A stretch of 64,000 bases of DNA from Leuctra nigra. Lineage: Eukaryota > Arthropoda > Insecta > Plecoptera > Leuctridae. Below, piece after piece: positions 26,601 through 41,600 of this stretch (its first letter is position 1; each line of letters starts with the position of its first letter). Below the pieces are notes generated by a model. The model was given only the letters and a program-made list of their open reading frames with translations. It did no database searches and was not told the DNA's origin. Position numbers and translations under genes: made by a program. The stretch is from assembly GCA_934045905.1 (NCBI GenBank), contig OW203762.1, positions 51,981,411 through 52,045,410 of the forward strand. Direction: 5' to 3'.

Positions 26601-29600
26601 TTCAGTTCCAGAACACGTACCTTATATGATTTTGCTGCGGGCTTGAAATTTATATAGGTAAGAAAACATTACTCGAAACATTATTTATACAAGTTCGTAT
26701 GCAAATGTGTAACCAGTTTGCGAATTAGCTCGGCGTAAGAACCGTAATTTTAGCCCCCCTCGCTTATCAAGTCGGTACGTGCATCAAATAAGCAATTCTC
26801 AATATACTATCAGATTCCCTCAAGAGTCAACTCTCACATGTCCACAAAAAAGTGAAAATCAATTTTCTCCTGAGTTGATCAATTCCGCACACGCCAAGTC
26901 AATCAATCATCGATCAATCATTAATTCCACTCACTTACCAATAGGAAGATGACGACGAGTAGCCGCGTCGTTGTCGACTCCATCCTTCACAAATGACGCG
27001 ACAATTACGAGTCGAGCAACAGTTTCAGTTGTTCATCCCAGCAATTTGATTCAGTTCTTGGCTTCACAATGATATATATTCGCGCACCAAGTAGTAATGT
27101 ATACAATGGTCCATTAGGCACCCACTGAGAAGCTGCGGGATAAGTAAATCATATTTCAAAATAGAATCCGAATTTGTTTACGAGACCTGACGTTAGAGAT
27201 ATCCCTGTGATTTCAATTCGTCAAAAGTCCTGCCGGTCCCGAACTTTGCGACATAAGCCCGAGCATCTACGTGGAATTTGTCGCAAAGCGATTGTTTTCA
27301 ACTCGAACGCAACTAGAAGATTTGACAGCTTGGATTCTTACTCAGATATTGTGATGTCAATTTTGATGATAAGTTTAACTTGATTTGAGGATTAACAGTG
27401 TAATCGCTCTCTAATCTGTCATGGAGTGATAGCACCTAATTTAGAAAATATGAATTTATTGAGAAAGTATTAAATCAACATTCTGACATACTAGTGAGAG
27501 AGAAGTAAAATGCTAATGTAAGCAATTTGCTTATAATTCGTTATCGTGACAATTTGTGTCAGTACAAAACCATAGATTTTACGATAATTTAATCTTAATC
27601 CAATTTTAAGTTAGTGACATATCAAGTGCGTGAATACAAACTGATCTCGTAATGCCAACTATCTCCGGAGAGCGGCTTGTTGTCAAGGTGTTCGTACCTC
27701 GTAATCGGCGCGAAGACGAAGCACGTGACGACGCTGACGTGAGCGTGATGCGTGATGCGTGATGCCGATGCGATCTCGACGCGGCTGGTTCGGTGCGAAG
27801 ACTGGCCGATCAACGCTGGCTGGACCGCAGCAACCCGCTCCGACCAGCGCTCAGCACGTCATGTACTCTCACTTGCTGCACGGTGCGCAAGCGCCGGCAA
27901 GGTGACAACCTCTCCCTCTTCTTCCTTCGTACACCTTGTTTATTACTTTTTATCTATCTCGAGACATCTTTTATCGCGTTTCCCTTTTCCACCGAAATAC
28001 CTCGTTTTTATCTTTTTTTCTCGTGTTGATACCGTAGTAAATTATCTCTCCGCATATTTGGCTAATTCATTTTTGTATGAGATCCTCTCGATCATGTGTA
28101 ACCGGCGATTATGTCATGTTAATGATCTATTGATGGTGAGCGAGCGCATGACCTGATTCTCTCCTTGCAGAGTAATGAGTAAACAATGTTCGGGTCCAAC
28201 CCTTCCCGCACTCGCGTGCGCAGAGGTTCGAGACGCAAGAAGCTCTCAGCAGGGAACATCGAGGTTTCGTTTTAATTGTGAACTGCCACCGATTATATCG
28301 TCCGCTCTTCCATGTGCCATCATAAACGATCAGTGTCTCCAGTGCTCTTGCTCCACCTCTCTAACCACAACAGCTAGAGCGTAATCATAGGGTTCAACTT
28401 CCAATTGATTTTACACGAATTAGAAAAACTATGGGCTCCAGTTTCTAGAACTACCAAACTAAGAATTAGATTACAGTTTGATTTATGTTTAGGTTTTTTT
28501 AATTTCCTGGGTGCAAGCGAGTTCGTAATCAGATGCTTGAGCAGAATACAATTATCTAGAGGGCAACATTCCCAATTATTGAATATAGAGTCATGAAAAT
28601 ACTGTCATTAAAATGGAAACAAACACATTTTTCCAAGAAAATTTTGACAAACTTAAAAAAATGGAGTGCATAAAATGTATGCAAAATAAAATGATATTAT
28701 GTGTGCATTTAAAATAAAACTGGTTAGTGGTTACCCATGGTAAAACGATATTACATCGTGACTGTAACCATAAACTCAAAATTCGCGTCCTGCCGACACG
28801 AAATGTTCAGTGGTATTCACGAGATGAGATGGATCTTGAGCGCAAGTGACGGAAGTCCCCTGCTGGCTCGCGGTTGCGGTTGTGCGTGTCTCATCACAGG
28901 TCGTTACGCATTCATTACGCACCGCACTGAGTCAGAAGTCCGCGAATCTTGCGCAAGGTGCTGTGGCTGGGCTGGAGGAATTCGGGTAGGCAGAGCATCA
29001 AGTGGGCTATTGAAACGAACCGTTGCGTGGGTTCTGGGAAAACAGTGGGCAGACCGCGCAGATCTCTGAGCAAATCATCGGTGGTCCACTAAATAGAAGC
29101 TGATATCGGATTGTGTTTCCACACACGCTGCTTGGCACTCCATCGGAAATCCTTGAGCGTTTCGATCACTAGGATTTATGGTCCCAAGTTGAGTGTTTCA
29201 AGTTATGCGAATAATGCGATCATCAACGGTCACTGTTTATTGCAGTTTAACGACGCTGCACTGCATGGCGTCGTGGGCGTCGCGAAACAGTGATTACGAC
29301 GCTAGAAGCCGTGATCATGTTTATTCCCAGTCAGCTAATTGGTTCTCTGCACGAGTAGCAATGACTGTCACTTCCAAGATATTCACAATCTCGTGGAAAG
29401 TCTCAGCGATGTAATTTATGAACTCTAGTTAATCATCATAAACTGCATCAACAGCATCATAATAGTCTATTTCGAATGCCTGTGTGCATTTGATAGACTA
29501 CTGGTGAATGTAGGCTAGACTGTTAAAGGAGCATCTACATAATGAATATTTTACTATACATTCTCATGTGTGCAGGAAATATCCAATAACACAGATTCAA

Positions 29601-32600
29601 TTATTTATAATGTATATGCTATTATATTTTCAAGTCTTGACTAACATAATGTTACTGGAGTCATTGGCAATTGGTTTTACTCGTAGTTTTCAAAGCAGTG
29701 ATCTTCGTCCGAGCCAAGCATTTATGATGCAGAAATTGTGCAAATACAATAATTTAAAATGTTTTAAATCTTTGACGACTTTTAACGTGCATTCAGTATT
29801 AAACCTCCATGTAAGGTAATTCGAAGCAGTCTCGTGACCTCCGGGACGTGTGTCCTTCACGGATACAGATGTAGCGTCGGGACGCTGTGTCCTTCACGGA
29901 TACAGATGTAGCGTCGGGACGCTGTGTCCTTCACGGATACAGATGTAGCGTCGGGACGCTGTGTCCTTCACGGATACAGATGTAGCGTCGGGACGCTGTG
30001 TCCTTCACGGATACAGATGTAGCGTCGGGACGGTGTGTCCTTCACGGATACAGATGTAGCGTCGGGACGCCTCTGTGACGCCTCTGTGACGTCAACACTA
30101 GCGCATAATCACTAGAACGGGCAATTATTGCCCAGCCTGACCGTGTTAATGGACGAGTGCGCCATTATTTAGTTACATGAACCTACTCGAGCAGACAGCA
30201 CATGTCATCCACCAATCACGCGCCTTGAACATCGCTTACGAGCGTTCAATCGACAGAACATGAATACGCAAACGGTCAGTAAATTGATATGATGATCAAT
30301 AATGAATATTTATAATCATCCACTCATGGTTTGCAGACTCCGCTCAAGAATGTGGACTTGAGTAAATAGACATACACAGGTTGCAATCTCTACACTTGTA
30401 CCTGTGTCAAAAGTGGCATGGCACAGCCGAAGAAATATTACCTCCATAAATCTCCCAGCGAACAACGTCACACCGCAGCGAAATAAACTAATTATGGCAC
30501 ATAAAAAGACTCGATTAAACATGGATTAATTACCTCGTTGTCTATGCAGTCCAGTTCGGATCGACTCGGTGGTGTGCAAGTCATCCGATGATGACGTCAC
30601 GCATGGAGCCAGCGCGGAAATCAGAGAGCGAATTGGTGGCCAAGATCATCGGCGTCGCGGTCAATTGGTGACATCTATCCGACGATCCGTCAAACACTCG
30701 CCGACGTCAACTCTTGTCCCAGATAATCCGCCATGTTGTCAAGATGAGAATAATTGGTCGTGAAGAGGAGTCAAGAGTTCACCAGTTTCCGCCGCGCAGC
30801 GTTGACTGAGGATCGGGGAATTTTATTTTAATTGAACACTTAATATTCGTGGCGTGTCGATAGATCGCGAATGCATTAGCCCCGCTGCCGTGTTATTAAC
30901 TAGTAGATTTACGATGTTTGATGTCTTCATTGGTTGTCCACACAAATAGTTATCGAGTGGCTTGATCAATCGCCTCATAGGCCGGCCAGCTACAAGCCGG
31001 ACCTCGGAGATGTCCTCTTTAGAGCAACAGAGCGTCATCGGAAATCGGAACACAGCACATGGCGAGGTAGTTTATTGATATTTCTTTGGGGACCGCTGTA
31101 GAAACTGACGAATGGCTCATTATTTACTCTACTTTTATGCAGCTTTGTGAAGTTTTGATACCCATTTTCTCGGAATACTATTAAGAAAATTTAAGAAGTA
31201 AGTATTATAAAAGAAAAAACGTTATTTCTCATAATTTCATGAAACATTTGAAAAATAACACTTTTAAATTTCAAATATTTCTTAAATTTTTTAAGAGTAC
31301 TGAAAAAAATAGGTATCAAAACTACCTCCCAAAGTTGCATAACAGTGGAGTAAATAATGAGCCTTGGATATATCCGTATTTTGGTAACAGCAGCCGTCAG
31401 TTTCTACCGTATCAATTGCATTTGAAAATGTTGAAAATGTCTTCCCGCCTCCCGACACTGTTTGTTCTTGACACTTATTGAGAAGAAAAAACATTCAATG
31501 CAGACCCTGCAGTAAATCGCCCACCAAGATGCTTGCGGGCAGAACCGAATCGGCAGAACCGCGAAGCAGAACCACCAGAGGCAGAACGCACATGGATTCG
31601 TAATCTCTGTTCTCACAGCATGCATTTACATGTAACCTATATCGCTAAATCAGTATAGGTGGTAATAATGTTCACAACACAGCGCATTTACTTGCTTCAT
31701 GCATACGTCATTTTACATCGTAATCCGTAATTGCATGCAAACTATTAGGTATATACATGAAAATTACAAACCAGTTGCTGCGATGCAATATTTAATCTCA
31801 TGTAAACTGATAAAGTACTTGCAATAATTATTTTGATAACTCGAATGTATCATTTAATCGGTCTATTATTTACAGGCTATGAAGTCGCTTGAATGTCTGG
31901 AAACCCAGCATCTTCAACCATAATTGGTCTCTCCGGCGCCTGGTTGCATCCTAATATGGTACTGTGTTGGTCTTATTCCGTGCTCCTTGGTAGGTGGCTG
32001 TGTCTGGACATGAAGCCGGGGCCACAATATTAGTTTAACCTCTTCCTCGTGTACATGAGAATAAGTTACTGATCGTCTTGCTGCGTCTATGAAAATAATC
32101 GTAGGAGGATCCGCGCGAGACGACAGCTAAACCAACAGATACGACTCGAGTACCCATGCTAAACACACACGGCAAGACGCACTTCAGCGTGCAAATGGGA
32201 TACAAGGAATAACGCGGTTTGTACGAAATAAGAATATCGGCAAACAGTACAGAGGCAAAGAAACCACAAGGAGAAATAAAAAGAACAAGTTATTTGCATA
32301 TCTTTTAAAATGTATATTCGCATGACGTCGCTCAAAAAATTGCAATTGTACTCCTGAACAAAACTTATTTAAATACAAGATTTAAAACAGTGATGTAATT
32401 TAGGAATGATATTTTAGAAGAATTTCAAATATGTCATCATGAAAGTATCCAAGAAACTGATCTAAACGTTTGCTGAGACACAACTTTTTCTGTATTCACT
32501 CCCCTTTAGAGTCTTGAAGAAGAAACTTTGGAGAAACTAATTAATTTTTTATCAACTTGACTCTCTCGCGACGTTACTACATTTTTCTTCCAAATTTGTT

Positions 32601-35600
32601 TCGACAGATATACGTATCGTATGTTACGTATGACATTTCTTCCTGCCTATTTTGTCGCTAATCTCTAAGGACCGTTGGGAATCATCATGTTCTTGTGTTG
32701 GAATAATTGCCACATCGTTTTCTTGAATTCTTGTCGGTGTAAATTTCCCGGATCTTCGGTCAATTTCATCCCAAATATACCCCATGCACTTAGGTCACGA
32801 TTTTCATTGGTAGTTAGAACGAGAATATTTCGACGAAACTTGCGTTTATAATGATTACTAGGTGATCGTTGATGATAAGGGAGAGGGTGTGATAGAGGCG
32901 TTTCTGAGGCTCTATTAGCTCTTGATGATCGCTCAATCAAAGTGCGGCCACTTTTCTCAGCGTTTTCAACAATCTCGTCCTACATCCAAGATGGTAGATT
33001 ATCGAGATCCGGCATTCTGATGATTTGTCCAGAAATGAAAACACTCATAACGAGATCCACCAGATCATTTACGTCCGACCGAAGTTTGGCACCATAAAGC
33101 CGCCAACGCTGCTGTTGAAACCAACTCACTCTCTCCGTTCAGCTACTTTGCTTACAAACTAACGATATCTCTCCCAGGCTGGCAGTTAGATACGTCACTA
33201 CGCGCAATCACGTGGAGGCGCCGAGACGCCTAGAGGCAGAACGACGTCGCCGTCACATTTATGAAACACACAAGAAACCGATTAACAAGTCTAATGACAG
33301 GGTTAATAAAATCCATGAAGCTCAGAGTCATCATGTGTATAATCTTGTTGATTGTGTACGGATTAGCAGCAATCTTCACGAGATGTTCGACTCTGGGATC
33401 AAGTATCTAACGAGCCGGGTTATCCCGCCCCGTTCTGACCGCAGGGCGTGAGTTCGAACCCATGTGACATCACACTCCATTGTCTCAGCCTGGCTAGGTC
33501 GGCGACCCAAATGACGCGAGTGTGTTGCGGGTTGCATCGCGCGGGCCTGCAGGGGCAGTTCCGCTGCTGTCAATGATGCTGTTCCATGTTCTGCGGTCGT
33601 CAAGTCAGAACTCAGAAGTGTCGGCCTGTTGAGGCACGGCTTCCTCTAGACACGCTAGCCGCGCGCACCGGGTGTCCACCAGAGGAATTAAAAGATCTAT
33701 CAAACTGACCAGTTACAACGTACTCTATATTCATTCGATCCCCGGGACATCAAACGCGAGCTTTCTACGGATTTGAATAAGATTTATAAGATAACAGTTT
33801 ACCGTTCAAGATAGGTTTTAATTCGGAATAAATCAAGTTTTTAACGAAGTAAACAAATAGAATCAATTAATTAGAGAAGGTTGAGAGAACAGATCAACAG
33901 ACTTGTCCTGATTATCTCTATCTTGATAACATTTGTCTGTTATACGCTCTCGGCAATTGTTCCGCCATGTTCATGTTATCTCCTGAATCGTTCGGGACTC
34001 GAACTTCCTGCGTGGTTGTTCCATCCAGAGGCCCACACATTCACACGATTAGTTCCATCCAGAGGCCCACACATTCACACGATTAGTTCCATCCAGAGGC
34101 CCACACATTCACACGATTAGTTCCATCCAGAGGCCCACACATTCACACGATTAGTTCGGGACTCGAACACATGACTTCCTGCGTGGTTGTTCCATCCAGA
34201 GGCCCACACATTCACACGATTAGTTCCATCCAGAGGCCCACACATTCACACGATTAGTTCCATCCAGAGGCCCACACATTCACACGATTAGTTCGGGACT
34301 CGAACACATGACTTCCTGCGTGGTTGTTCCATCCAGAGGCCCACACATTCACACGATTAGTTCCATCCAGAGGCCCACACATTCACACGATTAGTTCCAT
34401 CCAGAGGCCCACACATTCACACGATTAGTTCGGGACTCGAACACATGACTTCCTGCGTGGTTGTTCCATCCAGAGGCCCACACATTCACACGATTAGTTC
34501 CATCCAGAGGCCCACACATTCACACGATTAGTTCCATCCAGAGGCCCACACATTCACACGATTAGTTCCATCCAGAGGCCCACACATTCACACGATTAGT
34601 TCCATCCAGAGGCCCACACATTCACACGATTAGTTCCATCCAGAGGCCCACACATTCACACGATTAGTTCCATCCAGAGGCCCACACATTCACACGATTA
34701 GTTCCATCCAGAGGCCCACACATTCACACGATTAGTTCCATCCAGAGGCCCACACATTCACACGATTAGTTCCATACAGAGGCCCACACATTCACACGAT
34801 TAGTTCCATCCAGAGGCCCACACATTCACACGATTAGTTCCATCCAGAGGCCCACACATTCACACGATTAGTTCCATCCAGAGGCCCACACATTCACACG
34901 ATTAGTTCCATCCAGAGGCCCACACATTCACACGATTAGTTCCATCCAGAGGCCCACACATTCACACGATTAGTTCCATCCAGAGGCCCACACATTCACA
35001 CGATTAGTTCCATCCAGAGGCCCACACATTCACACGATTAGTTCCATCCAGAGGCCCACACATTCACACGATTAGTTCCATCCAGAGGCCCACACATTCA
35101 CACGATTAGTTCCATCCAGAGGCCCACACATTCACACGATTAGTTCCATCCAGAGGCCCACACATTCACACGATTAGTTCCATCCAGAGGCCCACACATT
35201 CACACGATTAGTTCTGGTGAAAAGCAGCGCTGGGTCCGCGCGGATCGATTTGTTCCGTCGGACACGAGGAATTCGAAGCTGATGTTGATGCCGATGTCGA
35301 GGAAGCAGGACTTGTCATCCGACGAAGCGGGAGAGATGGGGAACGCGTTGACAAGTCGACGGCGAAGTTTTTGCGACTCTGGACTCGAGTTTCCGTCTCG
35401 CGCAGGAAATCTGTTAGCGTGACGCATGGATGTGTTTCACACTCTTCTCTCTGGCTTTATAAGGCGATGTAAACAATCACAATGAGCGAAAGTGCCACAG
35501 GAAGCTCATACGTCTACGTGTAAATTGCTGGCAATAAAATAAATTTGTGGACAAAAATATCCTTCAAAAATACAATGAAGACTTGAAAAATTGGTATATC

Positions 35601-38600
35601 AAAACATGCGTCTAGCTGATTTCATTTTATTTGTCTCACGTAAAGCCAAATTTAAATCTAAATAATTGAAAATAAAAATAATACATCGATACAAATTCTT
35701 TGCATTTGCGAAAATCACTTTTGCAGGACAATGTAGTTATGTGACTCAAAGAAAGACTGTGAGAAGGGTGTCGTGTTATGCATTTTGAAACCACAATTTG
35801 GAGGCGTTGTATTTGTTTTATCTATTATCGTTTTCACAAGTTTCTTGTCTCTCCGATACGACGAATAAAAGTATATTGCATTCCGAAGCTAACTACATTT
35901 TCTCACTGAAGAACGAAATATCTCGAATTTACGATGTTTTCAGAACATTCAGTGACCAAAAGGTAAACATTTTCCTACAAAGTTTCAAAGTGCCTCAACA
36001 GGATAAAGTAGCTGTGAAAGCTAAAAGTTAAAGCTCATAAAATCGACATTTGATTTAGATTCAAATTCGAGTTGAATTACGTCTTCAGCGTTTGACGATA
36101 CGATCTTAAAAATATGACCGCTGGAAATAGAAAAACCTTTTCGATAAATTTCTTTACTGTCGCCTGCACTTTGCTTCAAATATTCTGTGTTGTTTGTAAT
36201 TTACTCTCAAAGAACATTTACGCCGACAAAGAGATTCGCCGGCAATCTCTGTCATGCTGATCATGATAGCTGACGGAAACAATGCAAATCTAGACCAAGT
36301 GCTCGCTAAATTATGATACATTATGGCATTAAATGCACTCGCATTGAGATATGGGGCGATGATTACAAGGTTCGACTTTCAATTTCCGGCGCGTCGAATT
36401 GGCCGTGATTGATGAGGTAATCACGAGGGCCGTGAAGCGCGAATATCGAACACCCAGCCCAGTAGGCCGTGGCGAGGATGTCTAGACGTGGATCGCTGAT
36501 TATAGGCAGCGTTATTCATGTTTTACAACTAAAACATGGCGCCAGGCGCGACCAATCATGTGCGATCATGCTGTCATGTTGCCATGAATATGATGATGAT
36601 TGCATGGCAATTGCATTAAAGCGACATGTTGGACAAAGACTCTCTTGTTTCGATAACCTGTTGCATCACCTTCTTCTTCTGCCACGCTGAATGGCGTAGC
36701 TGATTGCTGATGCGGTTTCCATGACGATGCAATGTGTGGCCGATGCAGCTGATTGCATCTTGCCGTGAAGTCAGTTAGCCACGCAGGGACGGTTTAGTGA
36801 TGATTAGAGATGCAGTGATAGCAGTCAACATGTGAGGGAGTGTACTCTCTTTCTCTCTCTCTGCACCCTACAGGGATCAAGCTCTGCACCCTACAAGGAT
36901 CAAGCTCTTCTGCACCTAAAGGGATTACACTAAGGAGGATCGAATCTATATCAAAATGCATGTTCTATAGAATGACAAATGAAGTTGCTAAGAGGCATCT
37001 AGATCCAACTGAACAAGTACGTCGGTGAATCTGGATACAGGGACACTATCAGCTATATACCCAAGTAAAACTAAACGATGCCCATTAAACCTTGATGAGA
37101 TCTAAACTAACCTCAATGAAAGTCTCATTTTACATGGACGGTAAACCGGCCCTTGGACAAATCTCTTTGAAAATCAACCACTTGCATCTTGTCAATGTCC
37201 CGCAGCTTGTCGACTTTTACACGCACTGCAACTTGTCGTAAAGACTTGAGGACATTTACATTGTAATTTCTCGTTTCTCACAAATGTTAGCCAATCACAG
37301 CGATGGAGGTAATCGTCCAGATGTGGGTTGGGCCGGGATTGGTGGGAACTCGCCGGCAAGATGCAAGTGAAGTGCAACTTAATGCAGGCGCACCTCGGGC
37401 TTGCAATCAGGCTGAACAACGCTATAAATAGTGGCTAATTCCAGTAATTACGACCACCATTGGATTAACAAGATAATTAGATAAATCAACCAACTTGTGT
37501 ACTTACGTACCTTGAGCTAACAAGCGCGTACACTCATTGGTTAGCATGATTGCATCAAAAATACCAGTCTTGCGCGGCTATCATTTTTATTGCTCCTCTT
37601 TGCGTTTCCAAGAACTGAGCTCTCCAGGGTGGCAAGAATTACGAGATGCCAACATTGCAGCAATATTTTAACACCAGCTATTTGTGCGATAGAACAAGTA
37701 GCGAGCTCTTCATAGCAACTTTATTGGCACTAATTCTCTGGGGCCGTGGGTACAAATTTGGCATATCGGTTGCGAAGTTACGATTACGAACCTCTTCACT
37801 TAGGAAAGGGATGTGCGAAGTGAAAAATATCAGCCCGGACTGGAGCTCGAACCTGGGATCTCTCGATCCTGGGATTAATACCTATCAGATCTTCATACAT
37901 TTTTGTGTACTTATTGATAATCATGAAATACACAATCCCTTAAAAAAACTTATCGTGTCTAGTTTCTGAGATAATTTGAGTTTTCTCCCCCATGCTATCT
38001 TATGGCAGCCAAGTAAAATCGTGTTATAATTTTTTTGTACCGTTAGATTTTAACAAAAAAACAATATTTCTGGTAGACCTACACAGACAAACTATGAGGA
38101 AAAAATTGAAAACAATACGCGCGTGTTCTATTTTCCTATCATTTTCGTTCATTCCATAATAAATAAAATTGAAACTCATTATTGGGCGGGATGTTAAAAA
38201 CAAAATGTCTGGACTTGATACTTTCACCTTCACTAGAGTTGGGGATGTTTGATCGATAGAGATGGCAGATGTTAGGGGTTTGTGGATGGCGAGCATTTAG
38301 TCGATGGAGGCGCCGCGATTGATTGAAACATTCAGTCAGACCATTATGCGACTATTTATTGATCAGCATGTAAACAAAGTGGTTGGTCGTGGAAAGTAAT
38401 ATATCACTAACATTACAGCTCCTGTCTGAACAGCCAGCTACTTGCATCTGTGATGCGCGTCCATGACACTCCTTGTCTCTTCGTCTCACCTCCATAATGA
38501 CGACGATCTGCCTTATTTGGACACCAACGTTCCCGTTCAACTTGATTAGTTTCGAGTTTCTTAAGTTATTTAAATGTGAATCAGGATGTAATGTTAGTCA

Positions 38601-41600
38601 GATGACTTGCGTAATTGTGAACTGTTAGTTTTACAACCTGGCAGTTGAAATGTAATGGAACACCACGCCTTGCTCCGCGTCGAGGACCTGAGTTCGAGCC
38701 CAGGATGTGGCTGTCATATTAGATGACATCACGACTCTCAGGCCCGGAAGTATAATTAACAATTAACAAATGACTTTATGATGTCAGTCATTAGGTTCCA
38801 GGATGCGGCGATGATTAAGGGTAGCTATGTGTTGTATTTCATTAAGGGTAGCGGCTTGCTGAGTTTTGTTCAAGTGATCCGGAGTTCAAGACACATGACT
38901 TGGCCCAAATTCGTCTGTGGCTCTCAATGCCAGGCGGGCGGGTTTGTTTGCTTGTGGGTGACGTCACTTCCGGTTCAACTGGGTGATCCAGGACGCGAAT
39001 TCCACCCAATCAACGCTAATAAACCGCGGGTTTGCGGGGGCGTTCTTCGCCTTGTGAGACTTGCCATCCGGAATATTGTATATTATCTTAGTTTTTACTG
39101 TCCATCTGGACCGGATTCCTCACATGACGTCACGACATTGACACAGTGAAGTCACCCCCTCCTCCCTCTTCCGTTCCCTTCCCCTCCCAATCACCAGCGG
39201 GCCTTGGTCAATCTACTAACGAGCTGCTGATTGCTGATTGGCTAATGAATAATTTTATGCTCCAAGTGAAATAACGAGGTGAAATTTGGTACACAATGAA
39301 CCGAGAAATTGTTCCATTCTGTGTTTGATTGTAGAGGGTAATTTACACCTCCCATCCCCTCTCCTCCCCTAACGGCTGAGTGAACAGACGAGCAGCTCTA
39401 GGACTCTGACGTGGCAGAGGGTGGTTCAAGTGAGCGACATCGTGCTCTCCCCCCGCCGGCTGAGTGAGCAGACGAGCAGCACTAGGACTCTGACAACGAC
39501 GTAGCGCTGGGTGGTTCAAGTGAGCGACATCGTGATGAGTGAGCAGACGAGCAGCACTAGGACTCTGATGTGGCAGAGGGTGGTTCAAGTGAGCGACATC
39601 GTGCTCTCCCCCCGCCGGCTGAGTGAGCAGACGAGCAGCACTAGGACTCTGACGTGGCAGAGGGTGGTTCAAGTGACCGACATCGTGCTGGGTGAGCAGA
39701 CGAGCAGCACTATGACTCTGACGTGGCAGAGGGTGGTTCAAGTGAGCGACATCGTGCTCTCCCCCCGCCGGCTGAGTGAGCAGACGAGCAGCACTATGAC
39801 TCTGACGTGGCAGAGGGTGGATCAAGTGACCGACATCGTGCTCTCCCCCCGCCGGCTGAGTGAGCAGACGAGCAGCACTATGACTCTGACGTGGCAGAGG
39901 GTGGTTCAAGTGACCGACATCGTGCTGGGTGAGCAGACGAGCAGCACTATGACTCTGACGTGGCAGAGGGTGGATCAAGTGAGCGACATCGTGCTGAGTG
40001 AGCAGACGAGCAGCACTATGACTCTGACGTGGCAGAGGGTGATTCAACTGCGCGACATCATGCTCAACTAATCATGCGCAGTGACTTAGTCAAGGCTTCG
40101 TCGCACAATCGTTGGGCGGCGCTGTGACAGATTCCGAGAATCGAACTCCAAGAAATCCGATCGAATATTAATACTCACCTTCGTATTAAGTACTCAAAGT
40201 ACAAGTCAGGAGTGAACAAAGTGTACATTAGTTAGCAGAGATTTATTTTTGAATCAAATTGACAGCGGCATGGTGGATATTTGAGAGTGTTTCATTCCCA
40301 CCCTCTGGACGCAGCGAGACCGCGTGCGTGATGTGCGTGTTGCGTGCGTGCGTGAGACTGACACGGTGCGAACAGCTCGCTTGCGTGCGCAATCAACGCA
40401 CGTCAGCAAACCCATGTAATTGATTGACTTGCTGACCTGCTCGGAGATCTCGCATGGCGCCCTCGAGTCGCATGCGTAATCTTCCTGTCAGTTCGTAGTG
40501 GGGTGGAAAATCAAAGTATCTGCCAAGCGCTTTGCGACGCCGAGGCTCTGGGAAAGATCTGTCGAGTCGAAGCCCACAACCAAGTCACGTGGTTTACCTC
40601 TCAATCAAACAAATTGGTTTAAAATGCACGGTTCTGCAAAGAGCCGAATGAATGCCGGTGAATGTTTTTGATGGTAGGAGAAAGCTTCGTTAGAAAGGGA
40701 TGATCTGGCTGTGTACCGTTGTTTAGGGACTAAGCAAGGAGACCTTCCTTGTGGACTAAGTATAGCGGATTGAATCAAAACTATACACTTTTAAGAACAT
40801 TTTACATTGATCATATTCATATCAATACACTGCGAGATATAATCTTTAAAAATTTATCCCAAGTGACACCCGCATATTAGCTCTTTCATTTTCAATTTAA
40901 AGTTGAAAAAAATCACATAAAATAATCCCAACACTCATAGGTACTTTTGCATAATGTAACAGCCTACAACCAGCATAATACAGCGTCTTTTAGTACTTAT
41001 TTATTTATCTTTTTTGTGGATGAAATGATTTCCAGAAACGTCAGAACATGACGTGAATTCCACGGCCTTCTCGGTACGTCATCAGCATGATCGATTGAGC
41101 GACTCGATGTTTTGAGTGAATATCTCAGACTTTATTTACTTTGGCCGGATTCGGGTTGGAAGTAGCGGGAGCTGTCATTTCCATCTTCATCTCTTCATCT
41201 TAGCTTTCAACGCAACGCCAACTATTAATACCACACACCGGCCTGGAGTTCACCCTCGTGTGGAAGTTGCAGGAACTACCGTGGTGGATCATGTGAGAAC
41301 ACTGGCGCTCTCTTTGCTTGTTCTCATTTTGGTCACCCCTATTCACCCCCCCACCCTACACCCTCACAAGACCAATCAAGTGTATTGTGTGCTAGACACA
41401 TAAATTACCACGTCATTTAGAAATTACTCGCGTAAGTACGTATTAAAGAGAAGAGAGACTCCAGATTGCCCACAAGCTTATTCAAATTCGATAATCGCTT
41501 GTCTCGTTGGCGCCTGAACAAATAAGCCGAGATTACAGTCATAATAAGCAACGTCATTTTAATTAGTGAGATATCGATTGTAATCGATCGACAATGGAAT

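Noticed and set aside
29849..30070. CRISPR-like array
   Set aside because: Copies follow each other with no spacers, in a eukaryotic intron; it is a minisatellite.
35798..36031. 77-codon plus frame starting like a signal peptide
   Set aside because: Hydrophobic start only; no further exon, domain or promoter found.
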